DNA of 40,678 nt from an uncultured Lachnospiraceae bacterium (GTDB taxonomy: Bacteria; Bacillota; Clostridia; Lachnospirales; Lachnospiraceae), in NCBI GenBank assembly GCA_910586315.1, contig CAJUIP010000034.1:1-40678 (forward strand), written 5' to 3'. Each line of letters begins with the position of its first letter. Position 1 is the first letter of the stretch. Both the position numbers and the translations under genes were made by a program. Under the pieces are notes generated by a model that saw only the letters and a list, made by a program, of their open reading frames with translations, did not search any database and was not told where the DNA came from. Of the stretch, positions 7,491 through 15,975 are shown piece by piece.

Positions 7491-8663
7491 CTATTTCACG
7501 GTTTCCACATGGCTCTTCTTAAAGGTCTCGGGCGCGATCTCATTTCCAATCCCCGGAAGCTCCGGAACCGTGAAAGAGCCATTCACCGGCTGGTAATCCT
7601 GGGTGGTCAGGCCCACCATCTGAGGCATCACCGTATTGACATTGTATTCATGAATCACAAAATTCGGGATTGCCGCTTCTAAGTGCAGGGAAGCCGCCGT
7701 CACAAGGGGACTTCCGCATACATGGATCTGCACTCCTGTCTCATAGAGATACGCCATGTCGCATATCTTCTTTACCTCTGTGATTCCGCCGCTGTTGCCT
7801 ATATCCGGCTGGATTACCTGGATGGCCTCCTTGTCAAAGAACCGCTTAAACTGCCACCTGGAATAGATCCGTTCACCACTGGCCACGGGAAGCCCTGTCT
7901 CCCTGTGTACAAAGCACAGCACATCCTCCTGGGGCGTGGTAGGCTCCTCAAAGTAGAGGATTCCATATTTGGCCGCCATCTTTCCGTACTGAGAAGCGGA
8001 CTGGGCATCGGTATAGCAGTGATTCTCAAGGATAATGTCCACGTCCGGCCCCACAGCCTCCCTTACAGCCGCAATCCTGGCCTCTGCCACCCTCATATAT
8101 TTCGGGCTCAGGAATGCCGTCTGATCGGTTCCCTCATAACGGCCTTCGTCCTCCCGGAAGGTAAGAAAATTAAACTTGACCGCGTCAAATCCCTTCTCCA
8201 CGGCTATCCTGGCCTGCGCTGCGTAATCTTCCGGTGTTCTGGCGGGCTTTCTGTTTTCTCCCCAGCCGTTCTGCAGCTGGCTGGCATAGGCCCTTAAGTG
8301 TTCCCTGTGTTTACCTCCAAGGAGCCGGTACAGGGGCAGATCGCAGACCTTGCCCTTGATATCCCACAGAGCCATGTCCAGGGCGCTGATTCCGCCGAAC
8401 ACAATAGGGCCTCCGTTTAAGGCAAAGAAACATTTCCGGTACAGCTTCTGCCAGATTACCTCATGGTCCAGAGGGTTCATCCCGATGATCAGTTCCGCCA
8501 GGTCGATTAGAATGCTGTAAGCGGAACGGGAGACATCCCCATAACTTAAGGCAATCTCCCCATCCCCATAAATCCCTTCATCTGTATAAATCCTGCAGAA
8601 TGAGGGCCTCCATCCGTCCTCTACCGGATCGCAAAACAGCAGGTCAATCTTTGTAATCTTCAT
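7491..8663 (-). CDS. Enolase-superfamily dehydratase A
   Basis: A 390-residue member of the mandelate racemase/galactonate dehydratase branch. N-terminal capping domain residues 1-120, then the barrel. Likely metal ligands are Glu213 (in ILENHCYTD), Glu239 and Glu264 (ASGERIY); likely acid/base histidines are His215 and His314 (QIHVCGSP); Glu339 follows in HEYN. The first ligand is Glu where D-galactonate dehydratase has Asp. There is no KxK motif, as expected for the galactonate-like group. These enzymes abstract the proton alpha to a carboxylate and eliminate water. The start at 8663 has GGAGGAAGAAAG before it and aligns with paralogue B. It is the third gene of the malY-like to ridA operon. 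Substrate unknown; an acid sugar or hydroxy acid is expected. Confidence 0.85.
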   Translation of the reverse strand: MKITKIDLLFCDPVEDGWRPSFCRIYTDEGIYGDGEIALSYGDVSRSAYSILIDLAELIIGMNPLDHEVIWQKLYRKCFFALNGGPIVFGGISALDMALWDIKGKVCDLPLYRLLGGKHREHLRAYASQLQNGWGENRKPARTPEDYAAQARIAVEKGFDAVKFNFLTFREDEGRYEGTDQTAFLSPKYMRVAEARIAAVREAVGPDVDIILENHCYTDAQSASQYGKMAAKYGILYFEEPTTPQEDVLCFVHRETGLPVASGERIYSRWQFKRFFDKEAIQVIQPDIGNSGGITEVKKICDMAYLYETGVQIHVCGSPLVTAASLHLEAAIPNFVIHEYNVNTVMPQMVGLTTQDYQPVNGSFTVPELPGIGNEIAPETFKKSHVETVK

Positions 8664-8721
8664 CTTTCTTCCTCCATTTCGTTTTCTGAGCACTCTCGGA
8701 AACTCTTTCTAATCTCCAGGT

Positions 8722-10044
8722 TTATTTTTCAGCTTCCCTTTCCGCCTTATTCCTCATCAGGCCCAACTGTATGGTGACAGCCGTGCAGATCAGAAGGAAA
8801 AACGGATAAAACAGATAAGGCAGTATCTCCACATAATTGGCACTGGCCACCTCCTGAACCATCATCGCTGCCGTCCCGTGGGGCACCAGCATGATGGCGG
8901 TACAGGCCCCGATATCCAAAAGACTGGCCAGCCTCTTTGGAGCGTTCTTGAAATTCTCCCCCATCTCCTTGGCAATAGGCGCCGCGATCAAGATTGCCAT
9001 GGTATTATTTAAGATAACGGCCGACACAATAAAGGTCAAAAAGCCAACCACATACTCACAGCTTTTTCTTCCTCTGATCATCTTTGTCACCTTCCCCACC
9101 AGCCATTCAATGCCGCCGTAATAGCGGACCAGCCCAACCAGCCCGGAGGTCATCATGGAGAATACGGCCAGCCAGAACATTCCTTCCATTCCCGCGGATA
9201 CCTGCCCCGCCCATTCAAAGAACGTACAGGCCCCTGTCAGGACTCCGATAACACCGGACAGCGCCAGCCCGATGGCCAGAACCAGGATCACATCCAGACC
9301 TGCCACGGCAAGCCCCAAAACCGCCACATAAGGAACGCACGCCAGAATGTTATACGCTCCCGGCGTTACCGCGGAACTTCCGGCGTTGATACTGAGAATA
9401 CCGTAGAGAATCACCGTGAGTACTGCCGCAGGAAGGGCAATGAGAAAGTTCATGCGGAATTTATCTTTCATCTCAGCCCCTACGCCTTTGGTGGCCGTAA
9501 TGGTGGTATCGGATATCATGGAAAGGTTGTCTCCGAAGAAAGACCCTCCGATACATGCAGCGCCGCACATGGCCGGATTCAGACCCGCTCCTTCTGCCAG
9601 GGCGAAGGCTACCGGAATCATGGCGGCCAGGGTGCCCATGGAGGTGCCGATACAGGTAGATATAACCGCGCACATAATAAAGATACCCGGAACCAGGAAA
9701 TGGCTGGGAATCAGGGCAACCCCCAGATTCACAATGGATTCCTTTCCGCCCGCGGCCGTGGCCCCGCTTGCGAACGCCCCGGCCATGAGAACAATCAGTC
9801 CAAGCTGCATCACTCCCGGCCGTCCCGCGTTTTCACAGTAGACATCTATTTTTTCTGCAATGGTCTTGTCCCTGGCATAAAAAAATAGCGCTGCCAGGAT
9901 TCCCGCGATCATAGCCACATAGCGGGACATAATGTTAAAGGGTTTTTCAACTCCCTGCGCCAAAAATACCACACCGCAGCCCACATATAATCCCAGAAAC
10001 AATAACAGGGGCAGCAATGCCTTTCCGCCGTAATCTTTTCTCAT
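8722..10044 (-). CDS. NhaC-family Na+/H+ antiporter-like transporter
   Basis: A 440-residue membrane protein with about 11-12 spans. Typical NhaC-superfamily stretches: GAFASGATAAGGKES, ISTCIGTSMGTLAAMIPVA, GAACIGGSFFGDNLSMISDTT and a C-terminal LLDIGACTAIMLVPHGTAAMM. Members exchange Na+ and H+, and some act as substrate/product antiporters (for example malate-lactate). It follows the MalY-like gene and precedes dehydratase A in one operon. An antiport role, taking substrate in and a product or sodium out, is possible. The start is within a region with GGGTGGAAGAGACC. This is the second of five different transporter families in the island. Confidence 0.8.
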   Translation of the reverse strand: MRKDYGGKALLPLLLFLGLYVGCGVVFLAQGVEKPFNIMSRYVAMIAGILAALFFYARDKTIAEKIDVYCENAGRPGVMQLGLIVLMAGAFASGATAAGGKESIVNLGVALIPSHFLVPGIFIMCAVISTCIGTSMGTLAAMIPVAFALAEGAGLNPAMCGAACIGGSFFGDNLSMISDTTITATKGVGAEMKDKFRMNFLIALPAAVLTVILYGILSINAGSSAVTPGAYNILACVPYVAVLGLAVAGLDVILVLAIGLALSGVIGVLTGACTFFEWAGQVSAGMEGMFWLAVFSMMTSGLVGLVRYYGGIEWLVGKVTKMIRGRKSCEYVVGFLTFIVSAVILNNTMAILIAAPIAKEMGENFKNAPKRLASLLDIGACTAIMLVPHGTAAMMVQEVASANYVEILPYLFYPFFLLICTAVTIQLGLMRNKAEREAEK

Positions 10045-10077
10045 TCATGGTCTCTTCCACCCTTCTTTTATCCTATT

Positions 10078-11280
10078 TTACATTTCCTGCCTGTTTTTCA
10101 ATGCCTGTTCCAGCTGCTTCAAAGCCCTTTCAAGAACACATCTTGGACAGGCCACGTTAAACCGCAGATATCCCGCGCCGCCAGGCCCAAACCAGGTTCC
10201 CAAGTCCACACCGATGTAGGCTTCCTTGGCGATAAAAGTCTCAATCTCCTCCACACTCATGCCGGTTCCCCGAAAATCCACCCACACCATATAGGTGGCC
10301 TCCGGTTTCTCCATCTTAAGCTGTGGAAGCCTTGTATCTATGTATTCTTTCATGTAATCCATGTTGTCATTAATGTAAGCGCACAGGACGGACACATACT
10401 CTTCGCACTGGTCATAGGCAGTCTCAAGGGCAGTGGGACCAAACCAGTTCATATTATAGATGCGGTTGGCGTTCATTCCCTTGTTAAACTGTTCCCGTAT
10501 CTTATCATTGGAAATAATGGCATAAGCCGTCTGCAGCCCCGCAAGGTTAAAGGTCTTGCTGGGCGCGTACTGGGCGATGGTATTGTCCCTGATCTTCTCG
10601 GAAATCCCGCACACAGCCTGGTGTCTGGAATCCCCCATCATCAGATCCCCATGAATTTCATCGGCAATGAGGATCACCCCGTTATCCGCACAGAGATTTC
10701 CCAGCCGTTCCAGTTCCTTTTTTGTCCAGGCCCGCCCTACCGGATTGTGGGGATTGGACAGGATCAGAAGCTTGTTGTCCGGGTCTTTTACCTTTGTCTC
10801 CAGATCCTCAAAATCCATGGTCCATTTCCCATTCTTCTCAATGAGAGGGTTCAGCACCAGTTTCCGCCCGTTGTTTTTCACGCCGTCCATAAAGGGATAA
10901 TACACCGGGCTCTGCACAATAATCCCATCTCCCGGTGCTGTAAAATGCTGGATTACAATGGTATAGCCCGGAATCACCCCCGGCGTAAAGACAATCCACT
11001 CTTTTTTTACATCCCAGTGGTACCGCCTTTTCACCCAGCGGATAATGCTGTCATAAAAGCTGTCCGGCTTTGTGCTGTAACCATAGGCCCCGGTCTTTAC
11101 CCGCTCAGCCAACGCATCCATCACCTCCCCCGGCGACCGAAAGTCCATGTCAGCGATCCACATAGGGATCATCTCCACAGACGGGTCCACCCCGAATTTT
11201 TCATTGCAGCCGTCCCATTTTATGCTGCCTGTCCCCCGCCGTTCCAGATACTCATCGAAATACTCCTTTGTGTACACCAC
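10078..11280 (-). CDS. MalY/PatB-type PLP-dependent lyase/aminotransferase
   Basis: A 400-residue class I/II fold PLP enzyme. Marks: WIADMDF near residue 41 and GAYGYST, both typical of MalY/PatB C-S lyases; LSNPHNPVGRAW; IADEIHGDL with the PLP-ring Asp207; and Schiff-base Lys242 in APSKTFNLAG. The carboxylate-binding Arg lies near the end in YLRFNVACPR. Family members split cystathionine or cysteine S-conjugates by beta-elimination, releasing 2-aminoacrylate, or transaminate. The start is GTG at 11280 after AAGGAGG. It is the first gene of the operon that ends in ridA, which would deal with the released enamine. Control by the divergent MarR protein is likely through the palindrome at 11354-11374. 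Confidence 0.85.
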   Translation of the reverse strand: MVYTKEYFDEYLERRGTGSIKWDGCNEKFGVDPSVEMIPMWIADMDFRSPGEVMDALAERVKTGAYGYSTKPDSFYDSIIRWVKRRYHWDVKKEWIVFTPGVIPGYTIVIQHFTAPGDGIIVQSPVYYPFMDGVKNNGRKLVLNPLIEKNGKWTMDFEDLETKVKDPDNKLLILSNPHNPVGRAWTKKELERLGNLCADNGVILIADEIHGDLMMGDSRHQAVCGISEKIRDNTIAQYAPSKTFNLAGLQTAYAIISNDKIREQFNKGMNANRIYNMNWFGPTALETAYDQCEEYVSVLCAYINDNMDYMKEYIDTRLPQLKMEKPEATYMVWVDFRGTGMSVEEIETFIAKEAYIGVDLGTWFGPGGAGYLRFNVACPRCVLERALKQLEQALKNRQEM

Positions 11281-11353
11281 CTCTTACAACCTCCTTATGG
11301 TTCTCCTTTTCCATTGTTATAAACCTGTCACCTCTGCGCATGGATGATTTTAT

Positions 11354-11374
11354 AGAGTTTGATTATCAAACTCT
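11354..11374. promoter_or_regulatory. Perfect palindrome at the operon start (MarR operator)
   Basis: Perfect 10-bp arms (AGAGTTTGAT and ATCAAACTCT) around one central T. It begins about 10 bp past the -10 box of the minus-strand promoter 11384-11412, so it would cover the start of transcription. The right arm plus TT (ATCAAACTCTTT) is repeated at 11482-11493. This is the position expected for a repressor of the malY-like operon. Confidence 0.75.
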
Positions 11375-11383
11375 TTATTTTGT

Positions 11384-11412
11384 ATGATACTGTATTTATT
11401 ATCATAAGTCAA
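11384..11412 (-). promoter_or_regulatory. Promoter of the malY-like to ridA operon
   Basis: On the minus strand: TTGACT (11412-11407), 17-bp spacer, TATCAT (11389-11384). A good sigma-A match, placed about 100 bp before the GTG start at 11280, with the palindrome immediately downstream. Confidence 0.7.
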
Positions 11413-11429
11413 TAGATTTTATTTGTTTT

Positions 11430-11446
11430 AACGAATAAAATTCGTT
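11430..11446. promoter_or_regulatory. Second palindrome, AACGAAT-AAA-ATTCGTT
   Basis: Perfect 7-bp arms with a 3-base centre, lying 18 bp upstream of the -35 box of the malY-like operon. The sequence differs from the MarR-type palindromes on either side, so it may bind another protein. Confidence 0.45.
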
Positions 11447-11473
11447 ATTTTTTATATTATATCGTATCTAATT

Positions 11474-11488
11474 GTTTGTATATCAAAC
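11474..11488. promoter_or_regulatory. Second MarR-type half-palindrome
   Basis: GTTTGTATATCAAAC: 5-bp arms with a nearly symmetric centre. It shares ATCAAACTCTTT with the perfect palindrome at 11354-11374. It lies between the two divergent promoters, about 48 bp ahead of the marR -35 box. Confidence 0.5.
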
Positions 11489-11535
11489 TCTTTGCTGAAT
11501 AAAAAGGCATTTCCCGATCCATATGCCGGCCTGGT

Positions 11536-11564
11536 TTGACAATTCAGACAGAAAAATGTATAAT
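11536..11564 (+). promoter_or_regulatory. Consensus sigma-A promoter of marR
   Basis: TTGACA, 17-bp spacer, TATAAT: a perfect match to the consensus. It lies inside the longer open frame that begins at 11523, which shows that the true marR start is the ATG at 11619, about 48 bp after the expected start of transcription. Confidence 0.85.
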
Positions 11565-11618
11565 CGTGTTCAGGGCAAAGGGCAGTTTCCCGCTGACACA
11601 TCAAAAGGCAGGTATATC

Positions 11619-12164
11619 ATGGCTTCAAACTATAACGGAAAAGATGTAACGGATATTTTTGAAAATTTAGACGAAAAAATAGATATCATTTTCAGGCACC
11701 AGATGCTTTTTTCCCTGTATCGCAATATCCCAAGGGATTATGACGTGGGATATTTCATGGGGGAGTTGGAGGCCCATATCCTGGGCTTTATCGCCACCCA
11801 GCCCGGAATTGTGGCAAAGGAGATCGTGAAGCTCACCTACCGCACCAAAGGAACCATCTCTTTAAGCCTGACCAAGCTGGAAGAACAGGGGCTTATCGAG
11901 CAGCATGTAAATCCCAGCAATAAGTCGGAGCGCAATCTCTATCTTACGGACAAGGGGAAAGAATTTCATAAACATCACAAGGAATACGACCGCCGCCTTA
12001 CCTGTGATTATATTCTCCGCCTTTTGGAACACTGCACCCCTGAGGAGATCAACGGCTTTTTCAAGGTCTCCCACTACCGCAGCGATTACTTTGAAGAGGT
12101 TATCAAAGAAGAGCGGCAAAAATACGAGGCGTACAAGAAGAAACAGAAGAAATCCGCAGAGTAA
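11619..12164 (+). CDS. MarR-family transcriptional regulator
   Basis: A 181-residue winged-helix protein of the MarR family. The core runs ILGFIATQPGIVAKEIVKLTYRTKGTISLSLTKLEEQGLIEQ, here cited as landmarks around residues 50-95, followed by the wing with RNLYLTDKGKEFHKHHKEYD and a C-terminal dimer helix. The N-terminal 45 residues and the basic tail (YKKKQKKSAE) are somewhat long for the family. AGGCAGG precedes the ATG. It is divergent from the malY-like operon with two related palindromes between them, so it probably represses that operon and responds to a pathway metabolite. The effector is unknown. Confidence 0.85.
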   Translation: MASNYNGKDVTDIFENLDEKIDIIFRHQMLFSLYRNIPRDYDVGYFMGELEAHILGFIATQPGIVAKEIVKLTYRTKGTISLSLTKLEEQGLIEQHVNPSNKSERNLYLTDKGKEFHKHHKEYDRRLTCDYILRLLEHCTPEEINGFFKVSHYRSDYFEEVIKEERQKYEAYKKKQKKSAE

Positions 12165-12261
12165 ACCATTTCATCGAGCAGGGAGGCCTTTCCCCCTGCT
12201 CAACCCACGGCCCCCCGTACGCCGACAGGCGGCAATATTCCTTTCGGGAACCAGCGCGTAA

Positions 12262-12299
12262 AAAGCAGCAGCCCCTGGCCTGTCCATGTCTGCTGCTTT
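12262..12299. terminator. Bidirectional terminator between marR and DUF401 gene
   Basis: Stem AAAGCAGCAG / CTGCTGCTTT with an 18-base loop. On the minus strand it is followed by TTTTTACGCG, on the plus strand by ATTC. It lies between two converging genes. A further hairpin without a U-tract (GAGCAGGG / CCCTGCTC, 12176-12201) follows marR. Confidence 0.7.
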
Positions 12300-12330
12300 A
12301 TTCATGGAAACTTTTTACCTGGACAGAATT

Positions 12331-13530
12331 TCACAGAAAAAGTAACAGATTATAATAAATTGTCATCAAGATACAGAATGCCGCAGACAGCGGCAGGGTC
12401 TTTCGTATCAGATCCCCTAAAGACACATAAAAATAATCCGAGGCGACTACCAGGCAGATATGGGTAGGCGACAGCTGGCTTGCCGCGTGGGTAATGCACA
12501 TCAGATACACCATGAAGGCCGCGCCCCCTGGAATCGCCGCGAAAGCCAGAGGCGTTCCCATGGCAATAGCGCCGGTGGAGCCGCTGATGACGGTTGCCAC
12601 AAAGAAAAGAATCGCAAAAATCAGGTAACCAGGCAGCGGCAGGGACGACATGGCCTCTGGAAGCAGCGCCAGAACACCGGTATAGGCGATAAACTCTTTC
12701 AGTACCAGCACCAGGAACATATTTCCCAGCATCTTCTTTTCAAACGCCGAAACCACAAATCTTTGCAGTTCTTTCGTTTTCACCTTATAGATCACAATAC
12801 AAAGCAGGATAGAGATCAACACGGCTGACACCACTTCCACATGGAACACCAGGATCAGCAGCAGAATCAACAGCAGGGACCAGAGATGGCGGAACAGATT
12901 CACTCCGTCCCTCATCCGGTTTTTGCTTGGCGGCGTTCCTGTCTCTTTCGGAATACGGCGCAGATACGTCACATACCCAAGCCCAAACAGGGTAAGCACA
13001 GGAACAATCATTCCAACCATAAATGTCCCGATCTCCACCCCGGCCAGATTGGCCATCAAAAGCACCGTCGTATAAGTGGGAAGGGTGCTTTCCGGGATAT
13101 GGCGGAACCAGCTGGATACAAACGCCTGTTCTTTCGGCTCCAGGTATCCGTCTGTGGCATCTTTCACGATCTCGCTGCACAGAATCATGGAGGCGGCTGA
13201 AGGCAGCAGGCCGATAAACAGGCTCGCGCCTGCCGTATTGACCCTGCGGTTGTGGAAAATCCCGTTTAAGTCCTGCTGAGCCAGTTTGATCTGGGAGCGC
13301 GCCTCCAGAATCCTCTGTAAAAATGTGATGAAATAAAAGGAAAGCAGTACAGACAGGGAAGACCATTTGGTAAACACCATGGCGACACACCTTACCACCT
13401 CCACCGAGGGAATCCGAAATAGTATGGCGGTTACCGCCAGACCGCCTAATACAGCTTGATAAAGAGGACGGCGGAATGCCAGAATGGTAATGATGACAGC
13501 AAACGTAATTCCAAGATATAATATTTGCAT
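12331..13530 (-). CDS. DUF401-family membrane transporter
   Basis: About 399 residues with some 10-11 membrane spans, matching the DUF401 family (part of the ion transporter superfamily, function not established). Landmarks are ASLFIGLLPSAASMILCSEIV, SSWFRHIPESTLPTYTTVLLMANLAG and, near the end, THAASQLSPTHICLVVASDYF, here cited in part. AAGGAG is 10 bases before the ATG at 13530 but 1 base before an ATG at 13539, so the shorter form is preferred. It stands alone between two terminator-bounded units, with its own strong promoter at 13584-13612 and an operator-like palindrome further upstream that matches sites near the HxlR gene. Confidence 0.7.
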   Translation of the reverse strand: MQILYLGITFAVIITILAFRRPLYQAVLGGLAVTAILFRIPSVEVVRCVAMVFTKWSSLSVLLSFYFITFLQRILEARSQIKLAQQDLNGIFHNRRVNTAGASLFIGLLPSAASMILCSEIVKDATDGYLEPKEQAFVSSWFRHIPESTLPTYTTVLLMANLAGVEIGTFMVGMIVPVLTLFGLGYVTYLRRIPKETGTPPSKNRMRDGVNLFRHLWSLLLILLLILVFHVEVVSAVLISILLCIVIYKVKTKELQRFVVSAFEKKMLGNMFLVLVLKEFIAYTGVLALLPEAMSSLPLPGYLIFAILFFVATVISGSTGAIAMGTPLAFAAIPGGAAFMVYLMCITHAASQLSPTHICLVVASDYFYVSLGDLIRKTLPLSAAFCILMTIYYNLLLFL

Positions 13531-13583
13531 TTTATGCATGCTCCTTCCCTGCCTTTATAGCAAACAGTTTAAATTTCGAAGCA

Positions 13584-13612
13584 ATTATATCGGATTTACT
13601 TTTTTGTCACAA
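13584..13612 (-). promoter_or_regulatory. Promoter of the DUF401 gene
   Basis: On the minus strand: TTGTGA (13612-13607), 17-bp spacer, TATAAT (13589-13584). A near-consensus sigma-A promoter about 55 bp before the start codon. Confidence 0.75.
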
Positions 13613-13625
13613 GATATAATTAAAC

Positions 13626-13652
13626 TTATTAGTTACTAATAAATTTCATAGT
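13626..13652. promoter_or_regulatory. HxlR-type operator upstream of DUF401 gene
   Basis: Two overlapping palindromes: TTATTAGT-T-ACTAATAA (13626-13642, perfect) and ACTAATAAATTTCATAGT (13635-13652). The second matches the complement of the site at 23388-23405 in 17 of 18 positions, and TTACTAATAAATTT (13633-13646) recurs exactly at 22099-22112. It lies upstream of the DUF401 -35 box. Confidence 0.6.
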
Positions 13653-13657
13653 TACCT

Positions 13658-14596
13658 TTATTTTTCATAAGACAACAATCCCGGATAGACCTGCTGCGCA
13701 ACGCGAATGAATTCAGAAATCATACTCCAGCAGTAATTGCGCTTTATATATACAAAACGAGTCTGGAAAGAAGTGCCAAACTGCTCTGGAAAAGGAAAGA
13801 TATGCATATTGGACAACTGCATTTCACCTAACAGATTCCAAACCATATGATTGGGAGAAAAACAAGCCCCAACCTCATTGGCACAAAGACGAAGAACTGT
13901 ATTTTGGTTCAACGACACCGCTTTTATAATAGGCGAAATTCCCGAACGCCGAAAAAATTCCAACGCAATCCTCGTAGATAATCCGGCAGACGTTCCTAAA
14001 ATAAAAGGACATTCTTTCATAGGCGTCAAAAGTCCCTGTTCTAAAGCATCTGTAACATCTGCGGGATTAACAGAATACTTTTGAAGCAAATTTTCAGAAA
14101 CCAGCATTACAACTTTCTCCTCGTAAAAACTGCTGCTCTCTATATCAGGTGATTCCATAGATGAATCTGTAATAAGCAAATCCACCTCACCGTTAAGCAA
14201 CGGCTGAAGCGTGACAGCCCTCTCTATAATCGTAATCTGAATATGCGGATGCTCCTGCAGAAAAGCCGTAACGACTGAAGGCATGATCAGCTGGCTCCGA
14301 CTGTTAGAAATACCGACGCGCAGTTCCCCCTTTACATTTCCCGCAATATCCCCTAATTCCTGCCGCAGTGACCGCAGATCGCTCTGCTGCCGGACAGCAA
14401 ACTGAAGGAACACCTTTCCTGCATGGGTAAGCTGTAAAGGAGAACGGCGATCCACCAGGATACATCCTACTTCCCGTTCAATAGAAGCGATGTGAGCGCT
14501 GAGCGATTGCTGTGTCACATTCAATTTTTGGGCTGCACGTGTAAAATTTTTCTGACGCGCCAGTTCAATAAAATATTCCATTGATTGAAAATTCAT
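13658..14596 (-). CDS. LysR-family regulator 1
   Basis: A 312-residue LysR protein. The N-terminal winged helix covers residues 1-60 (MEYFIELARQKNFTRAAQKLNV, with TQQSLSAHIASIEREVG as the recognition region). It is followed by a linker helix and a periplasmic-binding-like effector domain from GELRVGISNSR to the end. GGGGGA precedes the ATG at 14596; a start 5 codons earlier has no ribosome site. It is divergent from dehydratase B with 177 bp between the starts, the classic arrangement for a LysR activator and its target. The ligand is probably the dehydratase substrate or product, which is inference. Confidence 0.85.
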   Translation of the reverse strand: MNFQSMEYFIELARQKNFTRAAQKLNVTQQSLSAHIASIEREVGCILVDRRSPLQLTHAGKVFLQFAVRQQSDLRSLRQELGDIAGNVKGELRVGISNSRSQLIMPSVVTAFLQEHPHIQITIIERAVTLQPLLNGEVDLLITDSSMESPDIESSSFYEEKVVMLVSENLLQKYSVNPADVTDALEQGLLTPMKECPFILGTSAGLSTRIALEFFRRSGISPIIKAVSLNQNTVLRLCANEVGACFSPNHMVWNLLGEMQLSNMHIFPFPEQFGTSFQTRFVYIKRNYCWSMISEFIRVAQQVYPGLLSYEK

Positions 14597-14649
14597 AAAT
14601 CCATCCCCCATTACAAATTATATTTGTAGAATACACCATTTTAAACAGT

Positions 14650-14678
14650 TTTACAATGTCTGAATTGATTGTTAAAAT
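14650..14678 (+). promoter_or_regulatory. Possible promoter of dehydratase B
   Basis: TTTACA (14650-14655), 17-bp spacer, TAAAAT (14673-14678) in the LysR/dehydratase B intergenic region. Matches are moderate, as expected for an activator-dependent promoter. The untranslated leader would be about 90 bases. Confidence 0.35.
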
Positions 14679-14773
14679 CAAAATATAATTTCGTGATTTT
14701 TACCAAAAATTTCAGGTATTTTCTCCTGAAAGCGGAAGAAAGAACGAAAAAAATAAGAATGGAGGAACATGTA

Positions 14774-15946
14774 ATGAAAATTACAAAAGTGGATGTATTG
14801 TTGGCAAAGCCAGACGAGCAGGGATGGACTCCTGTATTCTGCCGTGTCTATACGGACTCCGGAATTTATGGCGACGGCGAGGTAGCACTTGGATATGGCG
14901 GCGCTTCCAGAGCTGCCTTCGGTATGGTTCAGGACATGGCAGGGTTAGTAATCGGTATGGACCCTCTGGATCATGAGTTAATCTGGAGAAAACTTTATCA
15001 GGGTTGCTTCTGGGGGGTCAACGGCGGTCCTATCGTATTTGGTGCAATCAGCGCCTATGACCTGGCTATGTGGGATATCAAAGGCAAATTTTTTAATCAG
15101 CCTCTTTACAAACTGCTTGGCGGCAAAATCCGCAATGAGATGCGTGCCTATGCCAGCCAATTGCAACAGGGATGGGGTATAGGAAGAAGTCCGGCCCGCA
15201 GCGTTGAGGATTATGTAAAGAATTGTGAGATTGCATTGGACAAAGGCTTCGACGCTGTGAAGATCAATTTTACTACTCATCGCCCGGACGAAGGACGTTA
15301 TTCCAAAACAGAACAGACTGCCTATATCCACCCTGATTATATGGATGTCATTGAATCCCGTCTCGCTGCAGTGCGAAAGACTATGGGTAAAAATGGTGAC
15401 ATTATTCTGGAAAATCATTGCTACACGGATGTACAGTCAGCAGTTCAGATGGGTCTTATGGCTAAGCAATATCATCCATACTATTATGAAGAACCAGTTA
15501 CTCCTCATCCGGAGCTTTTAGCTCAAGTTCATCAGAAAACCGGTATCCCTGTAGCCAGCGGTGAGAGAATCTACTCTGCATGGCAGTATGAACGCTGCTT
15601 CCAGGCCGATGCCATTCAGGTAATCCAGCCTGATCTGGGCACCTGTGGAGGTCTGACAGAGGTAAAGAAGATCTGTGACATGTCCTTTGTTCATGAACTG
15701 GGTGTGCAGATTCATGTGTGCGGAAGTCCTCTGGTAACTGCAGCTTCCCTGCACATTGAGGCTGTTCTACCGAATTTTGTAATCCACGAGTACAATGTCA
15801 ACTGTATGATGCCCACCATGTTGAAATACGCAACTCATGATTACCAGCCAGTGAACGGCAAGATGCCGGTTCCTGAACTTCCCGGAATCGGTTCTGAAAT
15901 CTCCGATTTCGCTTTCCAGAACAGTACAGTGGTTACGTTTGAATAA
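14774..15946 (+). CDS. Enolase-superfamily dehydratase B
   Basis: A 390-residue protein, the same length as dehydratase A and clearly its close paralogue. Both share MKITK(V/I)D at the start, CR(V/I)YTD, WDIKGK, LGGK, LRAYASQLQ-like, ILENHCYTD, ASGERIYS, QIHVCGSPLVTAASLH and NFVIHEYNVN. The same catalytic set is present (E-N-H, EEP, GER, HVCG). GGAGG lies 8 bases before the ATG at 14774; the frame is open further upstream without support. It is divergent from LysR 1 and followed after 29 bp by a glutaredoxin-like gene. It presumably acts on a substrate related to that of A but under different control. Confidence 0.87.
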   Translation: MKITKVDVLLAKPDEQGWTPVFCRVYTDSGIYGDGEVALGYGGASRAAFGMVQDMAGLVIGMDPLDHELIWRKLYQGCFWGVNGGPIVFGAISAYDLAMWDIKGKFFNQPLYKLLGGKIRNEMRAYASQLQQGWGIGRSPARSVEDYVKNCEIALDKGFDAVKINFTTHRPDEGRYSKTEQTAYIHPDYMDVIESRLAAVRKTMGKNGDIILENHCYTDVQSAVQMGLMAKQYHPYYYEEPVTPHPELLAQVHQKTGIPVASGERIYSAWQYERCFQADAIQVIQPDLGTCGGLTEVKKICDMSFVHELGVQIHVCGSPLVTAASLHIEAVLPNFVIHEYNVNCMMPTMLKYATHDYQPVNGKMPVPELPGIGSEISDFAFQNSTVVTFE

Positions 15947-15975
15947 TTCATTCATTATATCTTCAGGAGGTTATC

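Noticed and set aside
11523..11618. Longer N-terminus for the MarR protein
   Set aside because: A perfect TTGACA-N17-TATAAT promoter lies inside this stretch, and the extra residues have no family match; the ATG at 11619 is the real start.
14669..14773. 35-residue N-terminal extension of dehydratase B
   Set aside because: No ribosome site, low-complexity Lys/Phe-rich product, and paralogue A starts at the position equal to 14774.
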